From: Zavarzinia compransoris
Lineage (GTDB): Bacteria > Pseudomonadota > Alphaproteobacteria > Zavarziniales > Zavarziniaceae
DNA length: 64,000 nt
Reading direction: 5' to 3'
Assembly: GCF_003173055.1 (NCBI RefSeq)
Contig: NZ_QGLF01000006.1
Coordinates: forward strand, 332 to 64,331
The position numbers and the translations under genes were made by a program. The stretch's first letter is position 1. Each line of letters opens with the position of its first letter. This document shows positions 46,326 to 53,494 of the stretch, piece by piece. The notes below the pieces were generated by a model that did not search any database, was not told the origin of the DNA, and was given only the letters and a program-made list of their open reading frames with translations.

Positions 46326-48254
46326 TCAGAACCCGACCTCGAGGCCGAGCCAGAGGGTGCGGGCCGGCTCGTCGAAGGAGAACAACGGGTCCTCGTCCGA
46401 CAGATCGGTGTCGGTCAGGTTCTGGATGCCGCCCCGAAGCACCAGGGACGGGGCGATTTCCTGCGCGGCATCGAGCGACAGCAGCCAATAGGACGGCAGG
46501 TCGCTGGCAACGCCCGTGGTGGCATAGACCACCTGCCGCCCGACATGGCGGCTGCGGAATTGCGCGCTGAAGCCGCCTTCCGGCCGCCATTCGAGGGTGG
46601 CCGCGCCCTGGTGCCGGGGCTTTTCCGCCAGTTCCAGGCCATTGTCGAGGTTCTTGGTCTGCAGGAAGGTGTAATTGCCCGCAAGCCGGAGGTCGAAGGG
46701 CAGGTCCACCTCGCCCGCGATCTCGATCCCTTCGAGGCGGGCCTTCTCGACATTCAGATAGGCCCGGCGCTCCGCCCCGCGGATGCCGCAGGCGGCAACG
46801 CAATTGGTGGTGATCAAATCCTCCAGGTTGTTCTGGAACACCATGGCCTGGACCGACCACGCCGCTGCCCGGTAATCGAAGCCGCCCTCGAAGGCGGTGT
46901 TGATCTCGGGTTCGAGGTCCGGGTTGCCGACGATGGTGAAGCGCCCGCCGCCGCCGACCGCGCTGTAACCGGGGGAGAGCTGCTTCAGCGTCGGCGCCTT
47001 GAAGCCCCGGCCGACGCCGGCCTTCAGCGACAGGTTGCCGTCCACCCGGTGGATCAGATAGGCGCGCGGGCTTTGCTGCCAGCCGTAACTCTCGTGGTGG
47101 TCGCTGCGGTTGCCGAGGGTCAGGGCCCAGTCCGGGCCGATGGCGATCTCGTCCTGGATATAGAGGGCGGGGTGATCGGCCTCCGCCTTGCCCGCGCCGT
47201 TCACGGTGGTGTCCTTCAGCGCTTCGCGCCGCCATTCGCCGCCCAGGGTCAGCACATTCCAATCGCCGAAGCCGTGGCGTATCTGGGCATCGAAGACATC
47301 GTCGGTCAGGCGCTGGGGATTGGTCGGGGCGCCCCGGCTGCGGCTGTTCTCGCGTTCCAGTTCGGAACGATAGGCGCGCAGGCGCAGGTTCAGGGCGCCG
47401 AAGGTGCCGTCATAGGTAACGAAGGCATGTTCGCGGGTGACCTGATCCTCGCTGGCGTAATAATAGGTCGAGAACGTGTTGTATTCCCGCTCCTCGAAGC
47501 CCAGGCCATAGCCGAAATCGATGCGCTGGCCGGCCGCCGGGGTCCAGGTCAGGCGCAATTCGCCGCGCTGGCTGTCCTGGCCTTCGATGGCGCTGCGCCG
47601 GCGGTCGGCGTTCTCCGGGGTTTCCCGGCGGCGGCGGGCTTCGCCGAAGGCACTGAAGCCGAGCTTGCCCTCGACCAGCGGCCCGCCGATATAGAAACCG
47701 GCCTGGTAGTGGTCGCCCCCGGCTCCTTCCTGAAGGCCGCCGCGCAGCGAGACGCTGCCGGCGAATTCATCCGTCGCGGCACGGGTGATGATGTTGACGA
47801 CGCCGCCCAATGCCTCCGAGCCGTAGAGCGAAGACATGGGACCGCGCACCACCTCGATCCGCTCGATCGCCTCGACCGGAATCCAGCCGAGGTCATAGTC
47901 GGCATGGGCGATGGCGCCGGCAGCGGCATTCGCCCGCTTGCCGTCGATCAGCACCAGCGTGTGCTCGCTGGACATGCCGCGGATACCGATGCCGCGCCGG
48001 GTCAGGCCGACACCGCCGACATCGATACCGACACTGCCCTTCAGCGCATCGGCCAGATCGGCGACCGGGCGGGCAGCCAGTTCCGCCGCCGTGATCACGG
48101 TGACGCTGGCCGGGGCATCGCGCAGCGCCTGTTCGGCACTGGTCGCGGTCACCACCACGGCCGGCAATTCCTCGGCCGCATAGACCTCGAACGACAGGAC
48201 CAGACCCAGCGCCAGAACGGAAACCGCCCGGCACGCCCGATGACTCAACCCCAT
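46326..48254 (-). CDS. TonB-dependent outer-membrane receptor
   Basis: This 642-residue protein uses ATG 48254, preceded by GGGGAT; a TTG 12 bp upstream is less likely. It has a signal peptide ending near VYA/AEELP, a TonB box-like ELPAVVVTAT, and a plug domain (SVTVITAAELAARPVADLADALKG, RGMSSEHTLVLIDGKR, IERIEVVRGPMSSLYGSEALGGVVNIITR). The 22-strand barrel ends in ...LWLGLEVGF with a terminal Phe. An extracellular loop has a Cys pair (CVAAC). The plug is of the CirA/BtuB/FepA class. Operon position before the CobN-like, ExbB-like and DUF2149 genes and the Zur-like boxes suggest uptake of zinc or a zinc-containing complex. Confidence 0.92.
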   Translation of the reverse strand: MGLSHRACRAVSVLALGLVLSFEVYAAEELPAVVVTATSAEQALRDAPASVTVITAAELAARPVADLADALKGSVGIDVGGVGLTRRGIGIRGMSSEHTLVLIDGKRANAAAGAIAHADYDLGWIPVEAIERIEVVRGPMSSLYGSEALGGVVNIITRAATDEFAGSVSLRGGLQEGAGGDHYQAGFYIGGPLVEGKLGFSAFGEARRRRETPENADRRRSAIEGQDSQRGELRLTWTPAAGQRIDFGYGLGFEEREYNTFSTYYYASEDQVTREHAFVTYDGTFGALNLRLRAYRSELERENSRSRGAPTNPQRLTDDVFDAQIRHGFGDWNVLTLGGEWRREALKDTTVNGAGKAEADHPALYIQDEIAIGPDWALTLGNRSDHHESYGWQQSPRAYLIHRVDGNLSLKAGVGRGFKAPTLKQLSPGYSAVGGGGRFTIVGNPDLEPEINTAFEGGFDYRAAAWSVQAMVFQNNLEDLITTNCVAACGIRGAERRAYLNVEKARLEGIEIAGEVDLPFDLRLAGNYTFLQTKNLDNGLELAEKPRHQGAATLEWRPEGGFSAQFRSRHVGRQVVYATTGVASDLPSYWLLSLDAAQEIAPSLVLRGGIQNLTDTDLSDEDPLFSFDEPARTLWLGLEVGF

Positions 48255-48287
48255 GGCTATCCCCAACCCAAGCCCGATACGAATGAC

Positions 48288-48302
48288 ACGTTATAACATC
48301 AC
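48288..48302 (-). promoter_or_regulatory. Zur-like box, receptor side
   Basis: Plus-strand ACGTTATAACATCAC reads GTGATGTTATAACGT on the minus strand, one mismatch from the palindromic ATGTTATAACAT core reported for alphaproteobacterial Zur. It lies 34 bp before the receptor ATG, where bound repressor would block transcription. A nearly identical copy lies 36 bp away. Confidence 0.7.
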
Positions 48303-48323
48303 ATATCAGGCTTGCCGCAAGAT

Positions 48324-48338
48324 ACGTTATAACATTAC
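48324..48338 (+). promoter_or_regulatory. Zur-like box, COG0523 side
   Basis: ACGTTATAACATTAC repeats the box at 48288 with one difference. It lies 46 bp before the ATG of the COG0523 gene. The two boxes are in the same orientation and each sits close to one of the two divergent starts, as expected for one regulator controlling both operons. No zur gene is in the window. Confidence 0.7.
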
Positions 48339-48383
48339 GTTTCCGATCGCCGGATCAACCTCCCCCGGCAGCGGAACCGCGTC

Positions 48384-49640
48384 ATGACCACCAGCCCCCC
48401 GGAAACAAACGACCCTCGCCTGCCCGTCACCGTCCTGTCCGGCTTTCTCGGCGCGGGCAAGACGACCTTGCTGAACCATGTGCTGAACAACCGCGCGGGC
48501 CGGCGCGTCGCGGTCATCGTCAACGACATGAGCGAGGTGAACATCGACGCCGATCTGGTGCGCGAGGGCGGCGGCCTGTCGCGGACCGAGGAAAAGCTGG
48601 TGGAGATGACCAACGGCTGCATCTGCTGCACGCTGCGCGACGACCTGCTGGCCGAGGTCCGCCGCCTGGCCGGGGAAGGCCGCTTCGACTATCTGCTGAT
48701 CGAATCGACCGGCATCGCCGAGCCGCTGCCGGTGGCCGCGACCTTCGATTTCCGCGACGAGGACGGCAACAGCCTGTCGGATGTCGCCCGCCTGGACACG
48801 ATGGTGACCGTGGTCGATGCCTTCAACCTGCTGCGCGACTATGGTTCCACCGATTTCCTGCGCGACCGCGGCGAAGCGCTCGGCGAGGACGACGACCGCA
48901 GCCTGGTGACCCTGCTGGTCGACCAGATCGAATTCGCCGATGTCGTCATCCTGAACAAGGTGGATGTAACCCCGCCCGATCAGCTGGAAGCCGCCCGCAA
49001 GATCGTCCGCGCGCTGAACCCGGATGCGGACCTGATCGAGACCAGCATGAGCCATGTCCCGCTCGACCGGGTGCTGAACACCGGCCGCTTCGACCATGAG
49101 AAGGCGGAGGAACATCCGCTCTGGTTCAAGGAACTCTACGGCGCCGCCGGCCACAGGCCCGAGACGGAGGAATATGGTGTTCACAGCTTCGTCTATCGGG
49201 CACGCCGTCCGTTCCACCCCGAAAGGCTGCACGGCTTCATCCGCTCCCCCTGGGTGGGCGTGATCCGCGCCAAGGGCCATTTCTGGCTGGCGACGCGGCC
49301 CGAATGGGTGGGGGAACTCAGCCAGGCCGGCGCCCTGGTCAGGACCGAGGCCATGGGCTTCTGGTGGGCCGCCGTCCCCAAGGCGCAATGGCCGGACCAG
49401 CCCGAATGGCGGAAGGCGGTCATGGGCAATTGGGACAGGGTCTACGGCGACCGGCGCCAGGAAATCGTCTTCATCGGCAGCCCGGCGATGGACGAGGCCG
49501 ATATCCGCCGCCGGCTCGACGCCTGCCTGGTCGATGATGGCCTAGTCGATGATGGCCTCGCGCCGGAGGCGGCGGCGGCCCGATGGCGTCGCCTGCCCGA
49601 TCCCTTCCCCGTCTGGCGCCGGAGGGGCGACAATGCCTGA
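48384..49640 (+). CDS. COG0523 (CobW-family) GTPase, probable zinc metallochaperone
   Basis: This is a 418-residue cytoplasmic protein. The P-loop is in [16 protein letters not shown], the signature metal-site CxCC in [13 protein letters not shown], Walker B-like [12 protein letters not shown], and the base motif ILNKVD. The C-terminal CobW domain ([38 protein letters not shown]) is of the subgroup usually found beside Zur boxes (ZigA/YciC-like) and not of B12-synthesis CobW. It would deliver Zn to client proteins under starvation. A duplicated VDDGL occurs near residues 382-391, from a 15-bp tandem repeat. The downstream DUF1826 gene overlaps it by 8 bp. Confidence 0.92.
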   Translation: MTTSPPETNDPRLPVTVLSGFLGAGKTTLLNHVLNNRAGRRVAVIVNDMSEVNIDADLVREGGGLSRTEEKLVEMTNGCICCTLRDDLLAEVRRLAGEGRFDYLLIESTGIAEPLPVAATFDFRDEDGNSLSDVARLDTMVTVVDAFNLLRDYGSTDFLRDRGEALGEDDDRSLVTLLVDQIEFADVVILNKVDVTPPDQLEAARKIVRALNPDADLIETSMSHVPLDRVLNTGRFDHEKAEEHPLWFKELYGAAGHRPETEEYGVHSFVYRARRPFHPERLHGFIRSPWVGVIRAKGHFWLATRPEWVGELSQAGALVRTEAMGFWWAAVPKAQWPDQPEWRKAVMGNWDRVYGDRRQEIVFIGSPAMDEADIRRRLDACLVDDGLVDDGLAPEAAAARWRRLPDPFPVWRRRGDNA

Positions 49641-50289
49641 CGGCAGCGCGCAGCGGCCACCATCACCAGTCGTCGTAGGCCATGGGATGGACGATCTGGC
49701 CCGCATCCGCCTGCCCGGCATCGAATTGGCACTGTGGCGGCGCGACCTGCCGGCCCCGCTGGCCGAAGCCCTGGCCACCCTCGATCCCGCCGGCTATCCG
49801 GACGGCCGGGTGCTGGCCCGCCCGCCGGACCTTGCCACCGCCATCGGCAGCCTGATCGCCCCCTCCGCCCTTGCCGGCACGGCGGCGGGCCGGCTGCTGG
49901 CCGCCGATATCGAGGCGCTGGCCCAGCGCTTTGCCGCGCTGTTCGCCGCGGCGGCGGTGGATATCCGGCTCGAAGCCCTGGGCCACGACGCCTGCTGGAA
50001 ATTCCACCGCGACCATGTCCCGGCCCGGCTGGTCACCACCTATGCCGGGCCGGGCACCGAATGGGTGCTGCCCGCGCATGGCGCAAGCGCCCTCGACGAC
50101 CAGAAGGATTACACCGGCCCCATGGAACGGCTGGCCGCGGGCGAGGTCGCCCTCTTCCGCGGCTGCCAGCCCGGCCACGACCATGGCATCGTCCACCGCT
50201 CCCCGCCCGTCGCCGGCACCGGCATCACCCGCCTGTTCCTATGCCTCAATCTGCCCTCGCCGGCCTCCCCCGGCCTGTGGCGGGTTTGA
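49633..50289 (+). CDS. DUF1826-family protein
   Basis: This 218-residue cytoplasmic protein starts at ATG 49633 with GGAGGGG ahead, inside the 3' end of the COG0523 gene. Conserved features: [28 protein letters not shown] (Cys and His that could bind metal), [39 protein letters not shown]. The family has no proven biochemistry; it resembles a cupin/2OG-oxygenase-like fold in its His-x-Asp...His spacing. DUF1826 genes are commonly linked to COG0523 genes in Zur regulons, which this layout reproduces. Translational coupling to the chaperone suggests a joint role in zinc handling. Confidence 0.85.
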   Translation: MPDGSAQRPPSPVVVGHGMDDLARIRLPGIELALWRRDLPAPLAEALATLDPAGYPDGRVLARPPDLATAIGSLIAPSALAGTAAGRLLAADIEALAQRFAALFAAAAVDIRLEALGHDACWKFHRDHVPARLVTTYAGPGTEWVLPAHGASALDDQKDYTGPMERLAAGEVALFRGCQPGHDHGIVHRSPPVAGTGITRLFLCLNLPSPASPGLWRV

Positions 50290-50297
50290 CAGGCAAC

Positions 50298-50327
50298 GGG
50301 GCGGCGGCCATGCACGGCCGCCGCCCC
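50298..50327. terminator. Strong GC hairpin between convergent genes
   Basis: GGGGCGGCGGCC (50298-50309) pairs perfectly with GGCCGCCGCCCC (50316-50327) around loop ATGCAC. It lies 9 bp after the DUF1826 stop and 29 bp from the metE stop, which converge here. No T-run follows on either strand, so it is either a bidirectional terminator of the T-poor kind or an mRNA 3'-end stabiliser. Confidence 0.6.
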
Positions 50328-50355
50328 GCGCCCGCTCACCTGCGGCCGGGCGGGG

Positions 50356-52647
50356 TCACATTGCCCGGCGCAGGCGGCGAGCCGCTTCGACCATATTGGC
50401 GAGGGCGGGACGGACCTCGTCCCATTTCCGCGTCTTCAGGCCGCAATCGGGGTTGACCCAGATCTGCCCGGGTTCCAGCCGGGTCGCGGCGGTCTTCAGC
50501 AGATCGGTCATTTCGGCGACATCGGGGCAGCGCGGGGCATGGATGTCGTAGACGCCCGGCCCGATCTCGTTCGGATAGCGCCAGTCGGCAAAGGCCGCGA
50601 GCAATTCCATCTTGGAACGCGCGGTCTCGATCGAGATCACATCCGCATCCATGGCGGCGATGGACTGGATGATGTCGTTGAATTCCGAATAGCACATGTG
50701 GGTGTGGATCTGGGTCTCGTCGCGGACACCGGAGGACGCCAATCGGAAGCATTCGACCGCCCAGGCGAGGTAGTCCGCCCGTTCGCGCCGGCGCAGCGGC
50801 AGGCCTTCGCGGATCGCCGGCTCGTCGATCTGGATGATCGCGATGCCCGCCGCCTCCAGGTCGTCGACCTCGTCGCGTAGCGCCAGGGCGATCTGGCGGC
50901 AGACATCGGCACGCGGCAGGTCGTCGCGCACGAAGGACCATTGCAGCATGGTCACCGGGCCGGTGAGCATGCCCTTCATGGGCTTTTCGGTCAGGGACTG
51001 GGCATAGCGGGCCCATTCGACCGTCATCGGCCTCGGACGCGAGACATCGCCATAGATGACCGGCGGCCGCACGCAGCGCGAGCCATAGGATTGCACCCAG
51101 CCGGTGCGGGTGAAGGCGAAGCCCGCCAGTTGCTCGCCGAAATATTGCACCATGTCGTTCCGCTCGAATTCGCCGTGAACGGGGACATCGATGCCGATCT
51201 CTTCCTGCCAGCGAATGGCTTCGGCGGTCGCGGCCTTCAGGAAGGTGTCGTAATCCGCGGCCGAAAGCTCGCCCCTGGCATGGGCGGCGCGGGCCTGCCG
51301 CACCTCCGCCGTCTGGGGGAAGGAACCGATGGTGGTAGTCGGGAAATCCGGCAGGTTCAGGCGCTTCTTCTGGGCGTCGCGGCGGGTCTCGAAGCCATGG
51401 GCGCGGCGCGCGTCGGCGGCCGTGACCCGGGCGAGGCGCCGGGCCACCTTCGGATCATGGATGCGGGCGGAAATGCGCCGCGCTTCCAGGGCATCCGCCG
51501 CCGACGCCACCTCGGCGCGGACGGCGCCCCGGCCCTGGCCCAGCCCCCGGGCGAGGATGGCCAATTCGCCGATCTTCTGGGTGGCGAAAGCCAGCCAGCG
51601 CCGGAGATCGGGATCGAGCCCGGTTTCCAGCGCCAGATCGACCGGGACATGGAGGAGCGAGCAGGAAGGCGCCAGGATCACCCGGTCCCGGCCCAGGCGG
51701 GCGACCACGGGCTCCAGCCGGTCAAGGAGGGCGGCGAGATCGGCACGCCAGACATTCCGGCCGTCGATCACGCCCAGTTGATACAGTTTGCCGGTCGGCT
51801 GGCGGCGCATCACCTCGTTGATCTCATGGCCGCCGCGCAGCAGGTCGAAGTGCAGCCCCGCCACCGGCAGGCGCAGCACGAGATCCAGATTGTCGCCATA
51901 GCCGCCGAAATAGCCGGCCAGCAGCAGGCGCAGGCCCGGCGCCGCCTGGGCCAGCACCGGATAGGCCTTGCCGAAGGCGGCCAGCACCGCGGGATCGAGA
52001 TCGAGGACGAGGGCCGGCTCGTCGATCTGCACCCAGTCGGCCCCCGCGGCCTTCAGGCGTTGCAGCAGTTCGACATAGACCGGCACCACCCGGTGCAGCA
52101 GGGCCAGGGGATCACCGCCGTCGCGCATTTTCGCCAGCAGCAGGAAGCTGACCGGGCCGAGCAGGACCGGGCGGGTGTGAATGCCGGCGTCGCGCGCCTC
52201 GATGAATTCGCGCAGCGGCTTGTCGTCGGCCAGGCGGAAATCCTGCCGCGGGCCGAGTTCCGGCACCATGTAGTGATAATTGGTGTCGAACCATTTGGTC
52301 ATTTCCAGCGCCGGGCGATCCTTGTCGCCGCGCGCCAGGGCGAAATAGGTCGAAAGCGGCACCGGCCCCTCGCCCCAGTCGAAGCCGGGCGGCACCGCGC
52401 CCAGCATCACCGCCGTGTCGAGAACATGGTCGTAGAGCGAGAAATCATTGCTCGGGATGACGGTCGCGCCGTTCTGGCGCTGGCGCAGCCAGTTGGCGAA
52501 ACGAAGATCGGCCGCCGTCGCCAGCAAGGCCGCCTCGTCCATGCGGCCGGCCCAGAAGGCTTCGAGCGCGGTCTTCAATTCGCGTCGCGGCCCGATGCGC
52601 GGAAAGCCGAGCGTGGCCACCGCCAAAGTGTTGGAAAGGTCAGACAT
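50356..52647 (-). CDS. metE: Cobalamin-independent methionine synthase
   Basis: This is a 763-residue cytoplasmic enzyme that transfers methyl from 5-methyltetrahydropteroyl-triglutamate to homocysteine. Its N-terminal barrel begins LAVATLGFPRIGPRRELK. The C-terminal catalytic barrel begins LPDFPTTTIGSFPQTAEVR. The Zn ligands are in IHTHMCYSEFND (His, Cys) and NPDCGLKTRKW (Cys). Length is typical (~755). Expression is predicted to be shut off by B12 through a cobalamin riboswitch at 52757-52945 and a hairpin over the ribosome-binding site. Being a zinc enzyme next to a zinc-acquisition locus is suggestive, but the two are separate transcripts. Confidence 0.97.
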   Translation of the reverse strand: MSDLSNTLAVATLGFPRIGPRRELKTALEAFWAGRMDEAALLATAADLRFANWLRQRQNGATVIPSNDFSLYDHVLDTAVMLGAVPPGFDWGEGPVPLSTYFALARGDKDRPALEMTKWFDTNYHYMVPELGPRQDFRLADDKPLREFIEARDAGIHTRPVLLGPVSFLLLAKMRDGGDPLALLHRVVPVYVELLQRLKAAGADWVQIDEPALVLDLDPAVLAAFGKAYPVLAQAAPGLRLLLAGYFGGYGDNLDLVLRLPVAGLHFDLLRGGHEINEVMRRQPTGKLYQLGVIDGRNVWRADLAALLDRLEPVVARLGRDRVILAPSCSLLHVPVDLALETGLDPDLRRWLAFATQKIGELAILARGLGQGRGAVRAEVASAADALEARRISARIHDPKVARRLARVTAADARRAHGFETRRDAQKKRLNLPDFPTTTIGSFPQTAEVRQARAAHARGELSAADYDTFLKAATAEAIRWQEEIGIDVPVHGEFERNDMVQYFGEQLAGFAFTRTGWVQSYGSRCVRPPVIYGDVSRPRPMTVEWARYAQSLTEKPMKGMLTGPVTMLQWSFVRDDLPRADVCRQIALALRDEVDDLEAAGIAIIQIDEPAIREGLPLRRRERADYLAWAVECFRLASSGVRDETQIHTHMCYSEFNDIIQSIAAMDADVISIETARSKMELLAAFADWRYPNEIGPGVYDIHAPRCPDVAEMTDLLKTAATRLEPGQIWVNPDCGLKTRKWDEVRPALANMVEAARRLRRAM

Positions 52648-52649
52648 TC

Positions 52650-52677
52650 GGAACCCCTAATCTGATTAGGGGGAACC
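52650..52677 (-). promoter_or_regulatory. Hairpin sequestering the metE Shine-Dalgarno
   Basis: On the minus strand GGTTCCCCCTAATC pairs with GATTAGGGGTTCC (one bulged C, 1-nt turn at the centre). The right arm contains the AGGGG ribosome-binding site, about 7 nt before the metE ATG at 52647. Lying ~80 nt downstream of the cobalamin aptamer with no T-run, it fits a translation-blocking expression platform. Confidence 0.7.
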
Positions 52678-52756
52678 ACATGCGGAGGCACGCGCAGGGG
52701 CACCATCGCCCCGGCCCTGGCCATCCACCGGGGCACCCCGCCCGAGGACATTCAAA

Positions 52757-52945
52757 GGTCGAGGCAGGTCTCCTGGCTCGCGGGTCGGTGCTTCCGTCTG
52801 GCCTTCCCGGCTGAGCGCCAGTGACACGGGGTGACGGAAACTCGCCGCTTACAGTTGCGGGGGCAGCGCCGGCCTTGCACCGGCTTCCCTCTTAGCGCCC
52901 GGACGGCAGAACCGACCGGGCGAACCACGACCCTGGCACTTGAGC
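52757..52945 (-). ncRNA. Cobalamin riboswitch (B12 element) of metE
   Basis: Read on the minus strand, the leader contains the conserved blocks in order: GTGCCAGGGTCGTGGTTC at the 5' side, GAAGCCGGTGCAAGGCCGGC, GCTGCCCCCGCAACTGTAAGC, the B12-box-like GTGTCACTGG, and the 3' block AGCCAGGAGACCTGCC. This is the standard adenosylcobalamin aptamer layout. It lies ~110 nt upstream of metE. The end points are estimated to within ~10 nt. Binding of B12 should reduce MetE synthesis when the B12-dependent enzyme can be used. Confidence 0.95.
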
Positions 52946-52993
52946 CCCATCAGCGACCGGGGTCAAGAAGAATATAAAGACATCCTTATATTG

Positions 52994-53365
52994 TTATACG
53001 GACTCCTCGGCCCGGGCGAAGGGCACCGGCCGGCCGCTCTCATCGACCGCGACCATCTCGAAACGTCCGGACATCGCCAGCCGGCGATCGCCGCTCAGTA
53101 GGGTTTCCGCCGTCACCTCGACCTCCACCGTCATCGAACTGCGGCCGGACCGGACCACCCGCGCCTTCAGTTCGGCGATCTGCCCGACCTTGATCGGGAC
53201 ATGGAAGTCGATCTTGTCGGACGACGCCATGACCACGGCACGCCGCGCGTGCCTTGTCGCGGCGACGAAAGCCGCCTTGCCCATCAGGGACAGGGCCGTG
53301 CCCCCGAACAGCGTGCCGTAGTGATTGGACTGTTCGGGGAAGATCATTTCGACGAAACAGGTCAT
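52994..53365 (-). CDS. Hotdog-fold acyl-CoA thioesterase
   Basis: This 123-residue protein starts at ATG 53365 with GGGAGG eight bases ahead; the frame stays open upstream to 53467 but without similarity. MTCFVEMIFPEQSNHYGTLFGGTALSLMGKAAFVAATRHAR is the conserved hotdog start of the YciA/BFIT acyl-CoA hydrolase family (Asn-His-x-Gly-x-x-(F/Y)-Gly-Gly active-site region), and KIDFHVPIKVGQIAELKARVV the second conserved block. It releases free CoA from acyl-CoAs in the cytoplasm. The promoter region shares motifs with the pyc/ScfR promoter at 59.7 kb. Confidence 0.88.
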   Translation of the reverse strand: MTCFVEMIFPEQSNHYGTLFGGTALSLMGKAAFVAATRHARRAVVMASSDKIDFHVPIKVGQIAELKARVVRSGRSSMTVEVEVTAETLLSGDRRLAMSGRFEMVAVDESGRPVPFARAEESV

Positions 53366-53417
53366 TGCCGCCACCTCCCTTGCCGTCGCCAGACTAGCGA
53401 TGACCGGCGCCCTGCCG

Positions 53418-53477
53418 GAACCGCTGAAGTGGCGAAAATTTGCCAGGGGTCCCAAGCGAAGCGGCAATGTTTGCGAA
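53418..53477 (-). promoter_or_regulatory. ScfR-like motif cluster upstream of thioesterase
   Basis: GAACCGCTGAAgtgGCGAA (53418-53436) matches 16 of 19 bases at 59678-59696 in the pyc promoter. It overlaps the near-palindrome GCGAAAATTTGC (53432-53443), and TTTGCGAA follows at 53470-53477. RamB/PccR-type ScfR regulators recognise TTTGC(A/G)AA-like sequences, so this is a predicted operator for the adjacent ScfR proteins. Confidence 0.5.
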
Positions 53478-53494
53478 GGGCCGGCGGCGGCCCG

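Noticed and set aside
46324-47262. N-terminal extension of the CobN-like frame by 313 codons
   Set aside because: The extension is antisense-like, low-complexity sequence overlapping the receptor; ATG 46323 opens a signal peptide right after the receptor stop.
48384-49640. Reading the CobW-family gene as a B12-synthesis CobW
   Set aside because: The C-terminal domain motifs and the DUF1826 partner fit the zinc-linked COG0523 subgroup; no B12 synthesis genes surround it.
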